NCBI RefSeq assembly: GCF_029227915.1 | Contig: NC_079887.1 | Location: 17,793,650 to 17,857,649 of the forward strand | Direction: 5' to 3' | Length of the DNA: 64,000 nt | Source of the DNA: Hydractinia symbiolongicarpus | Taxonomy: Eukaryota > Cnidaria > Hydrozoa > Anthoathecata > Hydractiniidae | Part shown: positions 24,091 through 34,432 of the stretch, in pieces | Numbering within the stretch: the stretch's first letter is position 1 | How the letters are laid out: the number at the start of each line of letters is the position of its first letter | Translations under genes and position numbers: made by a program | Notes under the pieces: generated by a model | The model's input: the letters and a program-made list of their open reading frames with translations, nothing else | Databases searched by the model: none | Told to the model about the DNA's origin: nothing

Positions 24091-25274
24091 TTTACGTGTA
24101 AGGATTTTATTAGACATCAAAAAGCCATATTACAGTGTTTAGAGGCCTGTGCGCGTAGTTGACTGTGTTTTAAAGACATGACGCAGTGGAAAACAATTTG
24201 GGACTTCGTAGTCCATTGACAGTGAAAGGATTAGAGGAATGGTAAACAGCGCAGGCACGTGGAACCACGTGCTTTACGTGTAAGGCCTTTATTAGACATC
24301 AAAAAGCCATATTACAGTGTTTAGAGGCCTGTGCGCGTAGTTGACTGTGTTTTAAAGACATGACGCAGTGGAAAACGATTTGGGACTTCGTAGTGCGTTG
24401 AGAGTGTAAGGATTAGACCAATGGTAACATGCGCAGGCACGTGAAATTACGTGATTTACGTGTAAGGCTTTTTTTAGGCATCAAAATGCCATTTTACGGT
24501 CTTTAGAGGTCTGTAAGCGTAGTTGACGGTGTTATAAAGCCATGGCGCAATGGAAAACGACTTAGGAAGTCTTAGTCCATTGAGAGTGGAAGGATTAGAC
24601 CATTGTTAAACAGCGTAGGCATGTGGAACCACGTGCTTTACGTGTAAGGCCTTTATTAGGCATCAAAAGGCCACATTACAGTGTTTAGAGCCCTGTAAGC
24701 GTAGTTGACTGTGTTTTAAAGACATGACGCAGTGGAAAACAACTTGGGACGTCGTAGTCCATTGACAGTGAAAGGATTAGACCAATGGTAACCTGCGCAG
24801 GCACGTGGAACCACGTGCTTTAAGTGAAAGGCCCTTACTAGCTGTCAAAAGGCCATTTTACGGTCTTTAGAGGTCTGTAAGCGTAGTTGACGGTGTTATA
24901 AAGCCATGGCGCAATGGAGAACGACTTGGGACGTCGTAGTCCATTGACAGTGAAAGGATTAGAGGAATGGTCAACAGCGCAGGCACGTGGAACCACGTGA
25001 TTTACGTGTAAAGCCTTTTTTAGGTGTCAAAAGGCCATATTACAGTCTTTAGAGGCCTGTGCGCGTAGTTCACTGTGTTTTAAAGACATGGCGCAATGAA
25101 AAACGATTTGGGACGTCGTAGTCTATAGAGAGTGGCAAGGTTAGACCAATGGTAACCTGCGCAGGCACCTGAAACCACGTGATTTACGTGTAAGGCTTTT
25201 ATTAAGTGTCAAAAGGCATATTACTGCCTTCAGAGGCCTGTAAGAGTAGTTGACGGTGTTATTAAGCCTAGGCG

Positions 25275-26183
25275 CAATGGAAAACGACTTGGGAAGTCGT
25301 AGTCCATTGAGAGTGGAGGGATTAGACGAATGGTAAACAGCGCAGGCACGTGGAAGCACGTGCTTTACGTGTAAGGATTTTATTAGACATCAAAAAGCCA
25401 TATTACAGTGTTTAGAGGCCTGTGCGCGTAGTTGACTGTGTTTTAAAGACATGACGCAGTGGAAAACAAATTGGGACTTCGTAGTCCATTGACAGTGAAA
25501 GGATTAGAGGAATGGTAAACAGCGCAGGCACGTGGAACCACGTGCTTTACGTGTAAGGCCTTTATTAGACATCAAAAAGCCATATTACAGTGTTTAGAGG
25601 CCTGTGCGCGTAGTTGACTGTGTTTTAAAGACATGACGCAGTGGAAAACGATTTGGGACTTCGTAGTGCGTTGAGAGTGTAAGGATTAGACCAATGGTAA
25701 CATGCGCAGGCACGTGAAACCACGTGATTTACGTGTAAGGCTTTTTTTAGGCATCAAAATGCAATTTTACGGTCTTTAGAGGTCTGTAAGCGTAGTTGAC
25801 GGTGTTATAAAGCCATGGCGCAATGGAAAACGACTTGGGAAGTCTTAGTCTATTGAAAGTGGAAGGATTAGACCATTGTTAAACAGCGCAGGCATGTGGA
25901 ACCACGTGCTTTACGTGTAAGGCCTTTATTTGGTGTCAAAAGGCCACATTACAGTGTTTAGAGGCCTGTGCGCGTAGTTGACTGTGTTTTAAAGACATGA
26001 CGCAGTGGAAAACGATTTGGGACGTCGTAGTGCGTTGAGAGTGTAAGGATTAGACCAATGGTAACATGCGCAGGCACGTGAAACCACGTGATTTACGTGT
26101 AAGGCTTTTATTAAGTGTCAAAAGGCATATTACTGCCTTCAGAGGCCTGTAAGAGTAGTTGACGGTGTTATTAAGCCTAGGCG
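25275..26183 (+). repeat. 5-monomer unit S-U-V-R-V (909 bp)
   Basis: Offset 2182 from 23093 and 909 from 26184. Same monomer order and the same R and V variants. It includes a private aaattgggacttcg in its U monomer. Confidence 0.9.
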
Positions 26184-27092
26184 CAATGGAAAACGACTTG
26201 GGAAGTCGTAGTCCATTGAGAGTGGAGGGATTAGACGAATGGTAAACAGCGCAGGCACGTGGAACCACGTGCTTTACGTGTAAGGATTTTATTAGACATC
26301 AAAAAGCCATATTACAGTGTTTAGAGGCCTGTGCGCGTAGTTGACTGTGTTTTAAAGACATGACGCAGTGGAAAACAATTTGGGACTTCGTAGTCCATTG
26401 ACAGTGAAAGGATTAGAGGAATGGTAAACAGCGCAGGCACGTGGAACCACGTGCTTTACGTGTAAGGCCTTTATTAGACATCAAAAAGCCATATTACAGA
26501 GTTTAGAGGCCTGTGCGCGTAGTTGACTGTGTTTTAAAAACATGACGCAGTGGAAAACGATTTGGGACTTCGTAGTGCGTTGAGAGTGTAAGGATTAGAC
26601 CAATGGTAACATGCGCAGGCACGTGAAACCACGTGATTTACGTGTAAGGCTTTTTTTAGGCATCAAAATGCCATTTTACGGTCTTTAGAGGTCTGTAAGC
26701 GTAGTTGACGGTGTTATAAAGCCATGGCGCAATGGAAAACGACTTGGGAAGTCTTAGTCTATTGAAAGTGGAAGGATTAGACCATTGTTAAACAGCGCAG
26801 GCATGTGGAACCACGTGCTTTACGTGTAAGGCCTTTATTTGGTGTCAAAAGGCCACATTACAGTGTTTAGAGGCCTGTGCGCGTAGTTGACTGTGTTTTA
26901 AAGACATGACGCAGTGGAAAACGATTTGGGACGTCGTAGTGCGTTGAGAGTGTAAGGATTAGACCAATGGTAACATGCGCAGGCACGTGAAACCACGTGA
27001 TTTACGTGTAAGGCTTTTATTAAGTGTCAAAAGGCATATTACTGCCTTCAGAGGCCTGTAAGAGTAGTTGACGGTGTTATTAAGCCTAGGCG
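26184..27092 (+). repeat. 5-monomer unit S-U-V-R-V (909 bp)
   Basis: Tandem copy of 25275-26183. Its V monomer is preceded by the private change cagagtttag (near 26500) and gttttaaaaacatg, which reappear once, at 28.5 kb, in the 2001-bp duplication. Confidence 0.9.
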
Positions 27093-28389
27093 CAATGGAA
27101 AACGACTTGGGAAGTCGTAGTCCATTGAGAGTGGAGGGATTAGACGAATGGTAAACAGCGCAGGCACGTGGAACCACGTGCTTTACGTGTAAGGATTTTA
27201 TTAGACATCAAAAAGCCATATTACAGTGTTTAGAGGCCTGTGCGCGTAGTTGACTGTGTTTTAAAGACATGACGCAGTGGAAAACAATTTGGGACTTCGT
27301 AGTCCATTGACAGTGAAAGGATTAGAGGAATGGTAAACAGCGCAGGCACGTGGAACCACGTGCTTTACGTGTAAGGCCTTTATTAGACATCAAAAAGCCA
27401 TATTACAGTGTTTAGAGGCCTGTGCGCGTAGTTGACTGTGTTTTAAAGACATGACGCAGTGGAAAACGATTTGGGACTTCGTAGTGCGTTGAGAGTGTAA
27501 GGATTAGACCAATGGTAACATGCGCAGGCACGTGAAATTACGTGATTTACGTGTAAGGCTTTTTTTAGGCATCAAAATGCCATTTTACGATCTTTAGAGG
27601 TCTGTAAGCGTAGTTGACGGTGTTATAAAGCCATGGCGCAATGGAAAACGACTTGGGAAGTCTTAGTCTATTGAAAGTGGAAGGATTAGACCATTGTTAA
27701 ACAGCGCAGGCATGTGGAACCACGTGCTTTACGTGTAAGGCCTTTATTTGGTGTCAAAAGGCCATATTACAGTCTTTAGAGGCCTGTGCGCGTAGTTCAC
27801 TGTGTTTTATAGACATGGCGCAATGGAAAATGACTTGGTAAGTCGTAGTTTATTGATGGTGGAAGGATTAGACCAATGGTAACCAGCGCAAGCACGTGGA
27901 ACCACGTGATTTAAGTTAAAGGCCCTTACTAGCTGTCAAAAGGCCATTTTACGGTCTTTAGAGGTCTGTAAGCGTAGTTGACGGTGTTATAAAGCCATGG
28001 CGCAATGGAAAACGACTTGGGAAGTCTTAGTCCATTGAGAGTGGAAAGATTAGACCAATGGTAACCTGCGCAGGCACGTGAAACCACGTGATTTACGAGT
28101 AAGGCTCTTTTTAGTCATCAAAATGCCATATCACGGCGTTTAGAGGCCTGTGCGCATAGTTCACTGTGTTTTAAAGACATGGCGCAATGGAAAACGATTT
28201 GGGACGTCGTAGTCTATAGAGAGTGGCAAGGTTAGACCAATGGTAACCTGCGCAGGCACGTGAATCCACGTGATTTAAGTGAAAGGCCCTTACTAGCTGT
28301 CAAAAGGCCATTTTACGGTCTTTAGAGGTCTGTAAGCGTAGTTGACGGTGTTATAAAGCCATGGCGCAATGGAAAACGACTTGGGAAGT
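26389..28389 (+). repeat. 11-monomer duplication, copy 1 (2001 bp)
   Basis: The segment from cgtagtccattgacag in a U monomer through P 27821, R, Q (with gaatccacgtg) and back to the same phrase. It repeats at an offset of exactly 2001 bp. Specific shared variants: cagagtttag at 26498 and 28499, gttttaaaaacatg just after, and aaaatgacttggtaagtcg at 27826 and 29827. Confidence 0.9.
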
Positions 28390-30390
28390 CGTAGTCCATT
28401 GACAGTGAAAGGATTAGAGGAATGGTAAACAGCGCAGGCACGTGGAACCACGTGCTTTACGTGTAAGGCCTTTATTAGACATCAAAAAGCCATATTACAG
28501 AGTTTAGAGGCCTGTGCGCGTAGTTGACTGTGTTTTAAAAACATGACGCAGTGGAAAACGATTTGGGACTTCGTAGTGCGTTGAGAGTGTAAGGATTAGA
28601 CCAATGGTAACATGCGCAGGCACGTGAAACCACGTGATTTACGTGTAAGGCTTTTTTTAGGCATCAAAATGCCATTTTACGGTCTTTAGAGGTCTGTAAG
28701 CGTAGTTGACGGTGTTATAAAGCCATGGCGCAATGGAAAACGACTTGGGAAGTCTTAGTCTATTGAAAGTGGAAGGATTAGACCATTGTTAAACAGCGCA
28801 GGCATGTGGAACCACGTGCTTTACGTGTAAGGCCTTTATTTGGTGTCAAAAGGCCACATTACAGTGTTTAGAGGCCTGTGCGCGTAGTTGACTGTGTTTT
28901 AAAGACATGACGCAGTGGAAAACGATTTGGGACGTCGTAGTGCGTTGAGAGTGTAAGGATTAGACCAATGGTAACATGCGCAGGCACGTGAAACCACGTG
29001 ATTTACGTGTAAGGCTTTTATTAAGTGTCAAAAGGCATATTACTGCCTTCAGAGGCCTGTAAGAGTAGTTGACGGTGTTATTAAGCCTAGGCGCAATGGA
29101 AAACGACTTGGGAAGTCGTAGTCCATTGAGAGTGGAGGGATTAGACGAATGGTAAACAGCGCAGGCACGTGGAACCACGTGCTTTACGTGTAAGGATTTT
29201 ATTAGACATCAAAAAGCCATATTACAGTGTTTAGAGGCCTGTGCGCGTAGTTGACTGTGTTTTAAAGACATGACGCAGTGGAAAACAATTTGGGACTTCG
29301 TAGTCCATTGACAGTGAAAGGATTAGAGGAATGGTAAACAGCGCAGGCACGTGGAACCACGTGCTTTACGTGTAAGGCCTTTATTAGACATCAAAAAGCC
29401 ATATTACAGTGTTTAGAGGCCTGTGCGCGTAGTTGACTGTGTTTTAAAGACATGACGCAGTGGAAAACGATTTGGGACTTCGTAGTGCGTTGAGAGTGTA
29501 AGGATTAGACCAATGGTAACATGCGCAGGCACGTGAAATTACGTGATTTACGTGTAAGGCTTTTTTTAGGCATCAAAATGCCATTTTACGATCTTTAGAG
29601 GTCTGTAAGCGTAGTTGACGGTGTTATAAAGCCATGGCGCAATGGAAAACGACTTGGGAAGTCTTAGTCTATTGAAAGTGGAAGGATTAGACCATTGTTA
29701 AACAGCGCAGGCATGTGGAACCACGTGCTTTACGTGTAAGGCCTTTATTTGGTGTCAAAAGGCCATATTACAGTCTTTAGAGGCCTGTGCGCGTAGTTCA
29801 CTGTGTTTTATAGACATGGCGCAATGGAAAATGACTTGGTAAGTCGTAGTTTATTGATGGTGGAAGGATTAGACCAATGGTAACCAGCGCAAGCACGTGG
29901 AACCACGTGATTTAAGTTAAAGGCCCTTACTAGCTGTCAAAAGGCCATTTTACGGTCTTTAGAGGTCTGTAAGCGTAGTTGACGGTGTTATAAAGCCATG
30001 GCGCAATGGAAAACGACTTGGGAAGTCTTAGTCCATTGAGAGTGGAAAGATTAGACCAATGGTAACCTGCGCAGGCACGTGAAACCACGTGATTTACGAG
30101 TAAGGCTCTTTTTAGTCATCAAAATGCCATATCACGGCGTTTAGAGGCCTGTGCGCATAGTTCACTGTGTTTTAAAGACATGGCGCAATGGAAAACGATT
30201 TGGGACGTCGTAGTCTATAGAGAGTGGCAAGGTTAGACCAATGGTAACCTGCGCAGGCACGTGAATCCACGTGATTTAAGTGAAAGGCCCTTACTAGCTG
30301 TCAAAAGGCCATTTTACGGTCTTTAGAGGTCTGTAAGCGTAGTTGACGGTGTTATAAAGCCATGGCGCAATGGAAAACGACTTGGGAAGT
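28390..30390 (+). repeat. 11-monomer duplication, copy 2 (2001 bp)
   Basis: Repeats 26389-28389. At its left edge the monomer is a join of class S left part (gacttgggaagtcg) and class U right part (ccattgacagtg), which is the visible exchange junction. The match stops near 30390, where cattgagagtggaggg replaces cattgacag. Confidence 0.9.
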
Positions 30391-30549
30391 CGTAGTCCAT
30401 TGAGAGTGGAGGGATTAGACGAATGGTAAACAGCGCAGGCACGTGGAACCACGTGCTTTACGTGTAAGGATTTTATTAGACATCAAAAAGCCATATTACA
30501 GTGTTTAGAGGCCTGTGCGCGTAGTTGACTGTGTTTTAAAGACATGACG

Positions 30550-30701
30550 CAGTGAGAGTGGAGGGATTAGACGAATGGTAAACAGCGCAGGCACGTGGAA
30601 CCACGTGCTTTACGTGTAAGGATTTTATTAGACATCAAAAAGCCATATTACAGTGTTTAGAGGCCTGTGCGCGTAGTTGACTGTGTTTTAAAGACATGAC
30701 G
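30550..30701 (+). repeat. Truncated monomer, 152 bp
   Basis: The start gacgcagtg runs straight into agagtggaggg, so a class V start is fused to a class S body with 30 bp missing. The parent sites share tg at the joint. The rest of the monomer is ordinary. Confidence 0.88.
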
Positions 30702-31792
30702 CAGTGGAAAACAATTTGTGACTTCGTAGTCCATTGATAGTGAAAGGATTAGAGGAATGGTAAACAGCGCAGGCACGTGGAACCACGTGCTTTACGTGTA
30801 AGGCCTTTATTAGACATCAAAAAGCCATATTACAGTGTTTAGAGGCCTGTGCGCGTAGTTGACTGTGTTTTAAAGACATGACGCAGTGGAAAACGATTTG
30901 GGACTTCGTAGTGCGTTGAGAGTGTAAGGATTAGACCAATGGTAACATGCGCAGGCACGTGAAACCACGTGATTTACGTGTAAGGTTGTTTTCACCATCA
31001 AAATGCCATTTTACGGTCTTTAGAGGTCTGTAAGCGTAGTTGACGGTGTTATAAAGCCATGGCGCAATGGAAAACGACTTGGGAAGTCTTAGTCTATTGA
31101 AAGTGGAAGGATTAGACCATTGTTAAACAGCGCAGGCATGTGGAACCACGTGCTTTACGTGTAAGGCCTTTATTTGGTGTCAAAAGGCCATATTACAGTC
31201 TTTAGAGGCCTGTGCGCGTAGTTCACTGTGTTTTATAGACATGGCGCAATGGAAAATGACTTGGTAAGTCGTAGTTTATTGATGGTGGAAGGATTTGACC
31301 AATGGTAACCAGCGCAAGCACGTGGAACCACGTGATTTAAGTTAAAGGCCCTTACTAGCTGTCAAAAGGCCATTTTACGGTCTTTAGAGGTCTGTAAGCG
31401 TAGTTGACGGTGTTATAAAGCCATGGCGCAATGGAAAACGACTTGGGAAGTCTTAGTCCATTGAGAGTGGAAAGATTAGACCAATGGTAACCTGCGCAGG
31501 CACGTGAAACCACGTGATTTACGTGTAAGGCTCTTTTTAGTCATCAAAATGCCATATCACGGCGTTTAGAGGCCTGTGCGCATAGTTCACTGTGTTTTAA
31601 AGACATGGCGCAATGGAAAACGATTTGGGACGTCGTAGTCTATAGAGAGTGGCAAGGTTAGACCAATGGTAACCTGCGCAGGCACGTGAATCCACGTGAT
31701 TTAATTGAAAGGCCCTTACTAGCTGTCAAAAGGCCATTTTACGGTCTTTAGAGGTCTGTAAGCGTAGTTGACGGTGTTATAAAGCCATGGCG

Positions 31793-31842
31793 CAATGGAA
31801 AACGACTTGGGACGTCGTAGTCTATTGTCTATATAGACGTCG
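31793..31842 (+). repeat. 50-bp monomer fragment with a new palindrome
   Basis: Only the first part of a monomer is present (to gtagtctatt), then gtctatatagacgtcg leads into the next caatgg at 31843. The 12-bp stretch gtctatatagac is a perfect palindrome that I did not see elsewhere in the window, and gacgtc flanks it on both sides. The displaced copy near 61496 has a full-length T-like monomer with the same unusual start (aaacgacttgggacgtcg). Confidence 0.88.
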
Positions 31843-34023
31843 CAATGGAAAACGACTTGGGAAGTCGTAGTCCATTGAGAGTGGAGGGATTAGACGAATG
31901 GTAAACAGCGCAGGCACGTGGAACCACGTGCTTTACGTGTAAGGATTTTATTAGACATCAAAAAGCCATATTACAGTGTTTAGAGGCCTGTGCGCGTAGT
32001 TGACTGTGTTATAAAGCCATGGCGCAATGGAAAACGACTTGGGAAGTCGTAGTCCATTGAGAGTGGAGGGATTAGACGATTGGTAAACAGCGCAGGCACG
32101 TGGAACCACGTGCTTTACGTGTAAGGATTTTATTAGACATCAAAAAGCCATATTACAGTGTTTAGAGGCCTGTGCGCGTAGTTGACTGTGTTTTAAAGAC
32201 ATGACGCAGTGGAAAACGATTTGGGACGTCGTAGTCCATTGACAGTGAAAGGATTAGACCAATGGTAACATGCGCAGGCACGTGAAACCACGTGATTTAC
32301 GTGTAAGGCTTTTATTAAGTGTCAAAAGGCATATTACTGCCTTCAGAGGCCTGTAAGAGTAGTTGACGGTGTTATTAAGCCTAGGCGCAATGGAAAACGA
32401 CTTGGGAAGTCGTAGTCCATTGAGAGTGGAGGGATTAGACGAATGGTAAACAGCGCAGGCACGTGGAACCACGTGCTTTACGTGTAAGGATTTTATTAGA
32501 CATCAAAAAGCCATATTACAGTGTTTAGAAGCCTGTGCGCGTAGTTGACTGTGTTTTAAAGACATGACGCAGTGGAAAACAATTTGGGACTTCGTAGTGC
32601 GTTGAGAGTGTAAGGATTAGACCAATGGTAACATGCGCAGGCACGTGAAACCACGTGATTTACGTGTAAGGCTTTTATAAAGTGTCAAAAGGCATATTAC
32701 TGCCTTCAGAGGCCTGTAAGAGTAGTTGACGGTGTTATTAAGCCTAGGCGCAATGGAAAACGACTTGGGAAGTCGTAGTCCATTGAGAGTGAAGGGATTA
32801 GACGAATGGTAAACAGCGCAGGCACGTGGAACCACGTGCTTTAAGTGAAAGGCCCTTACTAGCTGTCAAAAGGCCATTTTACGGTCTTTAGAGGTCTGTA
32901 AGCGTAGTTGACTGTGTTTTAAAGACATGACGCAGTGGAAAACAATTTGGGACTTCGTAGTGCGTTGAGAGTGTAAGGATTAGACCAATGGTAACATGCG
33001 CAGGCACGTGAAACCACGTGATTTACGTGTAAGGCCTTTATTAGGTGTCAAAAGGCCATATTGCAGTCTTTACAGGCCTGTGCGGGTAGTTGACTGTGTT
33101 TTAAAGACTTGGCGCAATGGAAAAAGACTTGGGACGTCGTAGTCTAATGAGAGTTGAAGTACTAGACCAATGGTAACCTACGCAGGCACGTGAAACCACG
33201 TGATTTACGTGTAAGGCTCTTTTTAGGCATCAAAATGCCATTTTACGGTCTTTAGAGGTCTGTAAGCGTAGTTGACGGTGTTATAAAGCCATGGCGCAAT
33301 GGAAAACGACTTAGGAAGTCTTAGTCCATTGAGAGTGGAAGGATTAGACCATTGTTAAACAGCGTAGGCATGTGGAACCACGTGCTTTACGTGTAAGGCC
33401 TTTATTAGGCATCAAAAGGCCACATTACAGTGTTTAGAGCCCTGTAAGCGTAGTTGACTGTGTTTTAAAGACATGACGCAGTGGAAAACAACTTGGGACG
33501 TCGTAGTCCATTGACAGTGAAAGGATTAGACCAATGGTAACCTGCGCAGGCACGTGAAACCACGTGATTTACGTGTAAGGCTCTTTTTAGGCATCAAAAT
33601 GCCATATTACGGCATTTAGAGGCCTGTGCGCGTAGTTTATTGTGTTTTAAAGACATGGCGCAATAGATAACGATTTGGGACGTCGTAGTCTATAGAGAGT
33701 GGCAAGGTTAGACCAATGGTAACCTGCGCAGGCACGTGAAACCACGTGATTTACGTGTAAGGCCTTTTTTAGGTGTCAAAAGGTCATATTACAGTCTTTA
33801 GAGGCCTGTGCGCGTAGTTCACTGTGTTTTAAAGACATGGCGCAATGGAAAACGATTTGGGACGTCGTAGTCTATAGAGAGTGGCAAGGTTAGACCAATG
33901 GTAACCTGCGCAGGCACGTGAAACCACGTGATTTACGTGTAAGGCTTTTATTAGGTGTCAAAAGGCATATTACGGCCTTCAGAGGCCTGTAAGAGTAGTT
34001 GACGGTGTTATTAAGCCTAGGCG

Positions 34024-34078
34024 CAATGGAAAACGACTTGGGAAGTCGTAGTCCATTGAGTGTTTTAAAGACATGACG
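34024..34078 (+). repeat. 55-bp monomer fragment
   Basis: The left part of an S monomer (to ccattgag) is joined to tgttttaaagacatgacg from a monomer end, a loss of 127 bp. The same fragment recurs at 35342-35396, so the deletion happened before the 1318-bp unit was duplicated. Confidence 0.92.
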
Positions 34079-34250
34079 CAGTGGAAAACAACTTGGGACG
34101 TCGTAGTCCATTGACAGTGAAAGGATTAGACCAATGGTAACCAGCGCAAGCACGTGGAACCACGTGAAGGCTTTTATTAAGCATCAAAAGGCCATATTAC
34201 AGTCTTTACAGGCCTGTGCGCGTAGTTGACTGTGTTTTAAAGACTTGGCG
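34079..34250 (+). repeat. 172-bp monomer with a 10-bp central deletion
   Basis: A U monomer in which cacgtgaaggc (from 34161) replaces the usual cacgtg, ten bases, aaggc. The lost 10 bp contain the third ACGT core. The same form is seen at 35479, 37286, 46540, 49243, 58318 and 62305 (positions of cacgtgaagg), always followed by cttttattaagcatc, so all seven share one origin. Confidence 0.9.
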
Positions 34251-34432
34251 CAATGGAAAAAGACTTGGTACGTCGTAGTCTAATGAGAGTTGAAGGACTA
34301 GACCAATGATAACCTGCGCAGGCACGTGGAACTACGTGATTTATGTGTGAGGCCTTTATTAGGCAGCAAAAGGCCATATTACAGCGTTTAGAGGCCTGTA
34401 AGCGTAGTTGACTGTGTTTTAAAGACTTGGCG

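Larger units (their letters stand above)
24002..24183 (+). repeat. Reference monomer, class S (182 bp)
   Basis: A typical full monomer, used here to describe internal layout. By monomer position: start caatgg 1-6; hairpin-capable cgacttgggaagtcg 11-25 (6-bp stem, ggg loop); class-defining stretch 35-50; dyad gcacgtggaaccacgtgc 72-89 (8-bp arms, aa spacer); ACGT cores at 74, 84 and 93; a T/A-rich tract near 103-112; gaggcctg from 141; gcgcgtag from 150; and gttttaaagacatgacg at the 3' end. I counted 81 G or C of 182 (44.5%) and about 10 CpG. The next monomer, class U, starts at 24184. Confidence 0.9.
22730..24911 (+). repeat. 12-monomer duplication, copy 1 (2182 bp)
   Basis: Order U-like 22730 (caatggagaacg), Q 22912 (caatgaaaaacg), S 23093, U 23275, V 23456, R 23638, V 23820, S 24002, U 24184, V 24365, R 24547, U 24729. 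The next caatggagaacg is at 24912, exactly 2182 bp away. Rare variants such as aggcacctgaaacc near 22981 recur in copy 2. The segment contains two runs of the 5-monomer S-U-V-R-V/U theme. Confidence 0.9.
24912..27092 (+). repeat. 12-monomer duplication, copy 2 (about 2182 bp)
   Basis: Order U-like 24912, Q 25094, S 25275, U, V, R, V, S 26184, U, V, R, V. The second S-U-V-R-V block resembles the first block more closely (cttgggaag, ctattgaaagtgg) than it resembles its positional counterpart at 24547 (cttaggaag, ccattgagag). A second round of 5-mer exchange therefore acted inside the duplication. Confidence 0.88.
30391..33114 (+). repeat. Mosaic region with two broken monomers
   Basis: Order: S 30368, truncated V/S 30550, U 30702, V 30884, R, P 31247, R, Q, 50-bp fragment 31793, S 31843, S variant 32025 (gacgattgg), U/V-like 32207, S 32389, V 32570, S 32752, V 32933. 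The part 30550-32300 has a displaced copy at 60.25-62.0 kb. A second P-R-Q run repeats the run at 29822. Confidence 0.82.
33115..34432 (+). repeat. 1318-bp HOR unit, copy 1
   Basis: Eight pieces: T 33115, R 33297, U 33479, Q 33661 (caatagataacg), Q 33842, a 55-bp S fragment 34024, U with a 10-bp deletion 34079 (172 bp), T 34251. The length is 6 full monomers plus 172 plus 55 bp. The R monomer carries cttaggaagtc and cagcgtaggc, and the next right half carries gccacattacag and gagccctg. Confidence 0.92.
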
